From Daedaleopsis sinensis (Eukaryota > Basidiomycota > Agaricomycetes > Polyporales > Polyporaceae): 64,000 nucleotides of DNA. Position 1 is the first letter of the stretch. Every line of letters starts with the position of its first letter. Location: positions 3,596,001 through 3,660,000 of the forward strand of contig CM066301.1 of the NCBI GenBank assembly GCA_033807695.1, read 5' to 3'. This document shows positions 60,104 through 64,000 of the stretch, piece after piece. Both the position numbers and the translations under genes were made by a program. The notes under the pieces are model-generated. The model made no database searches and was not told the DNA's origin. It saw only the letters and a list, made by a program, of their open reading frames with translations.

Positions 60104-60623
60104 GGTGTCGTGCGTCGCAGAAGCTGCAGGGTTGCTCGAGCCTTGGTGCCTGCACCGACGTCGATATCGACGACGGCAACTTGGGTAGATCTAACCATCT
60201 TCGGCAGCCAGAAATATCTCCGAAGGAGGTCTCGACTGCGCAGGATGCCTGAAGGCGACTTCTGACCGATGGTCGTGGCGACATCTGAGTGTTCGGGCCA
60301 TCGAGAGCGTTAATTTGTAGTGTACGCTTATGATGCTTCAGTTAGTATAACCTGCGGTCGAGAGCATCCAGAAGCGAGGACTGTCCTCTGATCGAGCATT
60401 ATACACCTATTGTTATCGAGCAAATTGTGTAAGAAAAGTGCACGGTGATGAAACGAAGCAAGGAGACACTGACCTCGAGTTCACTAGAAGTCGCAAGAGA
60501 GGATGGCTGGCAATGCATACCATATCAACCGCGGCGATAGACCGTCAGCTGTGAGTAAGAGATGCACACGACCGAACTTGAAGGAGTCGTCGACATCTTG
60601 CGTGCCACGGTCGAGACCGACGT
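60104..60623 (-). CDS. Exon-like chain, possible hypothetical gene or remnant
   Basis: Four blocks, 60521-60623, 60474-60483, 60352-60406 and 60104-60284, join in one open frame through consensus-like sites (GTATGC/TTCTAG, GTCAGT/AATAG, GTTATA with a CTAAC branch/CACTCAG). The product reads DVGLDRGTQDVDDSFKFGRV, HLLLTADGLSPRLIW, CELE, VYNARSEDSPRFWMLSTAD, then VATTIGQKSPSGILRSRDLL and WLPKMVRSTQVAVVD. I could not find a start ATG upstream (a candidate first exon near 60,680 runs into a stop). Downstream the frame could not be carried beyond 60,104 without a stop. This fits a broken gene or a mis-read hypothetical gene. Confidence 0.3.
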
Positions 60624-61076
60624 CTAAAACAAGGCTTTGTGTGTGTGTCAGTGCCATTTACCAGTAGTAGTGTATGGTGGAAAAATGGTGAAAAATCATG
60701 CTGTAATCGCATTGAATGAGTGTAAGGTGGTCGGCCGGAGACCTGGATTGATATATATGGCAGATTGAGTTCTGCTGACGTCCTAGCCGTCTACCGACCG
60801 CCCGGACGTGTTATTGGTGAGTCAATTAGAGGTTAGGGTCGACATGATGCTGCACAGAGAAACAGATGCACATGCGATTCGAATGTCTCGCAAGAAAGAG
60901 TTCACTTGGAGGTGGAGAGAGGAGGACGAACTCAGAGGAGGAGGAGAGTGGCACAAAGGGCGGTCCGGGAGTTTGAGACTCCGCTGTGGCACAAGGACGC
61001 GCCCGGCGCTCAACTGGTTCACGTCCACGGCCAGTGCTCGGAGCTGCGCGGGGTGTCCCTCTCGTCCTCTTCCACA
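60624..61076. other. Spacer upstream of the F-box gene
   Basis: About 450 bases before ATG 61077. Contains TATATATGGCAG near 60,752 and a long purine-rich stretch (60,890-60,970) on the plus strand. Likely promoter and leader of the F-box WD40 gene; no gene seen. Confidence 0.4.
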
Positions 61077-63930
61077 ATGAACTCCAATCCACGACCCTCT
61101 CTTTTCCTCGCGCCTTCCGTGAACACCACTACGTGCGTAATGCTTATTACTTATCGCTGTCTCCGTACTCACACGCGTCTCGTCTAGGGTGGTCACGACG
61201 ACCACGACAACAACCACCTACGCGCCAATCCCTCTCCCTCCCATCCCCGCGCCATCTTCACCCAAGGACCCCAAACTCTACCCACTGTACAATGCGACAC
61301 TTCCAAGATCGTTACGTGAATTTCCGCTGCTCTTTCCTGGCGGTTCGCGTGCCACATTCCGCGATGGCGAACATGGAGAGCAGGAGATGCAGGAAGAGGA
61401 ATCGGTAGTCGAGGGAAATGGTTGGAGGATGGTCAAGCGCGACGAGAACGATTCGAGGAAAGAGGTCGGTCTCATTGAAGCCATCGAACGCTACGGCCGG
61501 AAGAGGTCGTACAGTAACGAGAACATGATGGAGGGTATAGAATCCATCCCTGGTCTCGTTACGACCCCGCCTCCCCGTAAGAAGGCTAAAGGTCACCCAC
61601 TTCCCCATATCAACATGAACACCGCGGCTCCTCCATCACCCTTGCCCTCGCCTCACGGATCACCTCCTCCGGAGAGCATATGGCCTTCCGCACCTCCCAG
61701 CGGTCACTCTTCCCCCCAACCTCAGGCTCAAGTTCAACCACCGCTCCAGCCGGACTTGTCTCTAACCACACTACTGGCTCTCCCGACTTTGCTATCGCAT
61801 TTCACAAGTCTACCGCCACCTCTTCAATCACACGTACTACTCACTTTCCTGCGACACTCTCCCCTCTCTGTCCTACGAACACTCCACTCGGTCCTCACGC
61901 CAACTCTCGCTCGGGACTTCCTAACACTCCTGCCACCCGAACTTGTGTCTCTCATCCTCAGCTGTCTGTCCTTCCCTGACCTCGCGCGCGCCTCTAGAGT
62001 CTCTAAGTCGTGGCGAGCCATCATTGACTCCGACCCCGTGCTTTGGCGGGATCTCCTGAAGAGTACGAAGATCTGGTTTGGGCGGGACTCGGAAACTGCT
62101 TTTGCGGACGCTATTATGGCTCGGCGGCGGCGACAAGGCTTGCCAGCACCGAATGCGCTACCCCTTCCACACCCCTACAAGATTCTTTTCAAGTCACGTC
62201 ACCTAACAAGGACACGTTGGGTGACAAACCAGGAGCCGAAGCGCCTGACCTTCCCAGCGCATGGGCGTTCGGTCGTGACATGCCTCATCTTCTCGCATGG
62301 ACGCATCATCTCCGCCTCGGACGACCACTCCATCCACGTCTACTCCCCCGTTACAGGCACGCTCATTCGCTCGTTAGACGGGCACGAAGGAGGCGTGTGG
62401 GCGTTGGCGGCGACTAAGAATACACTCGTCAGTGGTTCAACGGACCGCACGGTCCGGATATGGGATCTTGAGACAGGTCGTTGCACCCATGTCTTCGGTG
62501 GACACACCAGCACCGTCCGTTGTCTAGCTATTGTGAAGCCGGAGTGGATAGACCACGAGAACGACCGTGGTATCGTCGTCCGGGAGAAATGGCCGAAACG
62601 ACCGCTCATCGTCACAGGTAGCAGAGACCACTCCCTCAGGGTGTGGGCCTTGCCTAGGCCAGGCGACGATGAATACAGATGCTACGGCGCAGATGATACC
62701 GAGGTTGACCCTTCAGAGGTACGATCATGGACAGTAACACTGCTCAATCGAGATCTAACCTCCCGCAGGAGGACGTGGATGATAACCCATACCACAAGCT
62801 GCACCTTCATGGGCACGACCACGCAGTCCGTGCTCTCGCGGCGAGAGGACGTACACTTGTGTCCGGAAGCTATGACTGCACTGTCCGCATCTGGGACATC
62901 ATCACTGGAACATGCAAATGGATTTTGGTTGGGCACACGCAAAAAGGTGCGCTTCGATTTAACCTTACTCCCTCTGAGGGCGACCCTGATTCCGTCCATC
63001 TGATTTTCTCTTCGTTTAGTATACAGCGTCGTGTTGGATATCAACCGCAACCTGGCATGTTCCGGTTCAATGGACGGTACGGTCCGCGTGTGGAATTTGA
63101 GCACGGGAACCTGTCAACACATCCTTGCCGGGCACACCTCCCTCGTCGGTCTGCTAGGTCTTTCACCCTCTTATCTCGTCTCCGCCGCCGCCGACTCCAC
63201 GCTACGAGTTTGGGATCCTGACACCGGCGAACACCGTCACACACTCGCCGCGCACAACGGTGCTATCACATGCTTCCAGCACGACGAGTTCAAGGTGCTT
63301 AGCGGATCGGATGGCACGCTCAAGATGTGGGACATCCGCGACGGCTCGCAAGTGCGCGACCTCCTCACGGGTATCGTTGGCGTGTGGCAGGTCGTCTTCG
63401 AGGGCCGATGGTGCGTCGCCGCGAGCAATCGTATGGACTCCACTGTCCTCGATGTATGGGACTTCGGCAACGACGAGGACGACGAGTGGGAGGGAGAGCC
63501 CCCCGGCGGCTTGTACGATGAAGAGTCCGACTACAGCGACGAGGAGGACGAGGCACAGGTGGAGGCCGATGCCATGGATCAGGACCTCGATGGTATCCCA
63601 TCCGACCCCGAGTATGTGGATGGGGACCAGGACCAAGATCTCGGTACGACCGATGATGACGAAGCGTCGGGGCATCCACGCGAGTGGCGTGGAATGTCGA
63701 CCGACGTGGAGAGCATGGCGCGCTCATCCACTAGTCGCGAGCCCTCCAGCAGTCATTATCGTACGCGTACCAGGACACGCTCGCAACGAGAAGGGGGCAT
63801 GCCCCTTGCCCCTATGGCTCCAGGCGCGGGATCTTCGGAGCCGCAGCTGCGCACGCTGCCATCTACAGACGACTCACCCACACGACCACGGACGCGCAAC
63901 GTCGGCCATCGCAGGCGGTGGCAACCGTAG
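61077..63930 (+). CDS. CDC4: F-box WD40 protein, Cdc4/Fbw7 type SCF substrate receptor
   Basis: Exons 61077-61132, 61188-62718, 62769-62946 and 63020-63930 encode 891 residues. Cdc4/Fbw7 proteins recruit phosphorylated substrates to the SCF ubiquitin ligase. After a disordered N-terminus come a helical D-domain-like segment (LQSHVLLTFLRHSPLSVLRT), the F-box near residue 266 (LPPELVSLILSCLSFPDLAR then ASRVSKSWRAIIDSDPVLWR), and a linker. The WD40 propeller starts near residue 375, with repeats ending in VRIWDLETG, LRVWALP, VRIWDIITG, VRVWNLSTG, LRVWDPDTG and LKMWDI. Repeats 2-5 carry the GS-x-D-x-T-x-R-W pattern whose Arg residues bind phosphodegrons in the family. The C-terminus is a long acidic then basic tail (NDEDDEWEG to RTRTRTRSQREG). 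First exon is 56 nt, joined by GTGCGT/TCTAG. Confidence 0.93.
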
Positions 63931-64000
63931 TCCACCTCTATCCCGTTCTCTATCGTCCGTGTACCATCAGCTATCGCATGTATTGTTCTGGAATCTGCAG

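Overview
The window is nuclear DNA of a filamentous basidiomycete, most likely an Agaricomycete (mushroom or wood-decay fungus). Evidence: GC-rich sequence; genes cut by many 50-70 nt introns with GT donors, CTRAY-type branch points and YAG acceptors; very short exons; and gene families such as Zn2Cys6 regulators, a CE16-type esterase and ERMES Mdm12. I see no transposase, reverse transcriptase, rRNA, tRNA or CRISPR array. Exon coordinates were read by eye from splice consensus and checked by frame arithmetic. Spliced lengths divide by three for every multi-exon gene whose two ends I could fix; the first gene is cut by the window edge and the second has no fixed start.

Left block (1-13.4 kb): the C-terminal part of a Trf4/Cid14 poly(A) polymerase (+), a very large Pro/Ser-rich protein (+), CENP-C/Mif2 (-), an ABM-like protein (-), the AP-2 mu subunit (-) and a secreted CE16-type esterase (+). 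Next comes a 6.6 kb gene-poor stretch with simple repeats, a tandem duplication and a 13-bp triple repeat. It ends at a Zn2Cys6 regulator (+, 20.0 kb), which may have an extra 3' exon. About 2.7 kb of microsatellite-rich spacer follows.

Middle block (24.7-50.7 kb) is dense: UPF1 (-) divergent from HYPK (+), MRP51 (-), a nucleotide-sugar transporter (+), MDM12 (+) convergent with ELP3 (-), a Golgi-type apyrase (+), a double-PWWP-like protein (-), a GPI-type wall protein (-) and a 13-exon Zn2Cys6 regulator with a fungal-specific domain (-).

Right block (50.7-64 kb): about 10.4 kb without any recognisable gene, holding a few unassigned ORFs and one exon-like chain near 60.1-60.6 kb, then a Cdc4/Fbw7-type F-box WD40 protein (+).

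The genes are mostly core housekeeping: RNA surveillance (Trf4, UPF1), nascent-chain and tRNA modification (HYPK, ELP3), organelle contact and trafficking (MDM12, AP-2), kinetochore (CENP-C) and ubiquitin ligation (Cdc4). There is no sign of a metabolic cluster. The unusual parts are the two Zn2Cys6 genes, each with a long gene-free upstream region, and several odd splicing arrangements.
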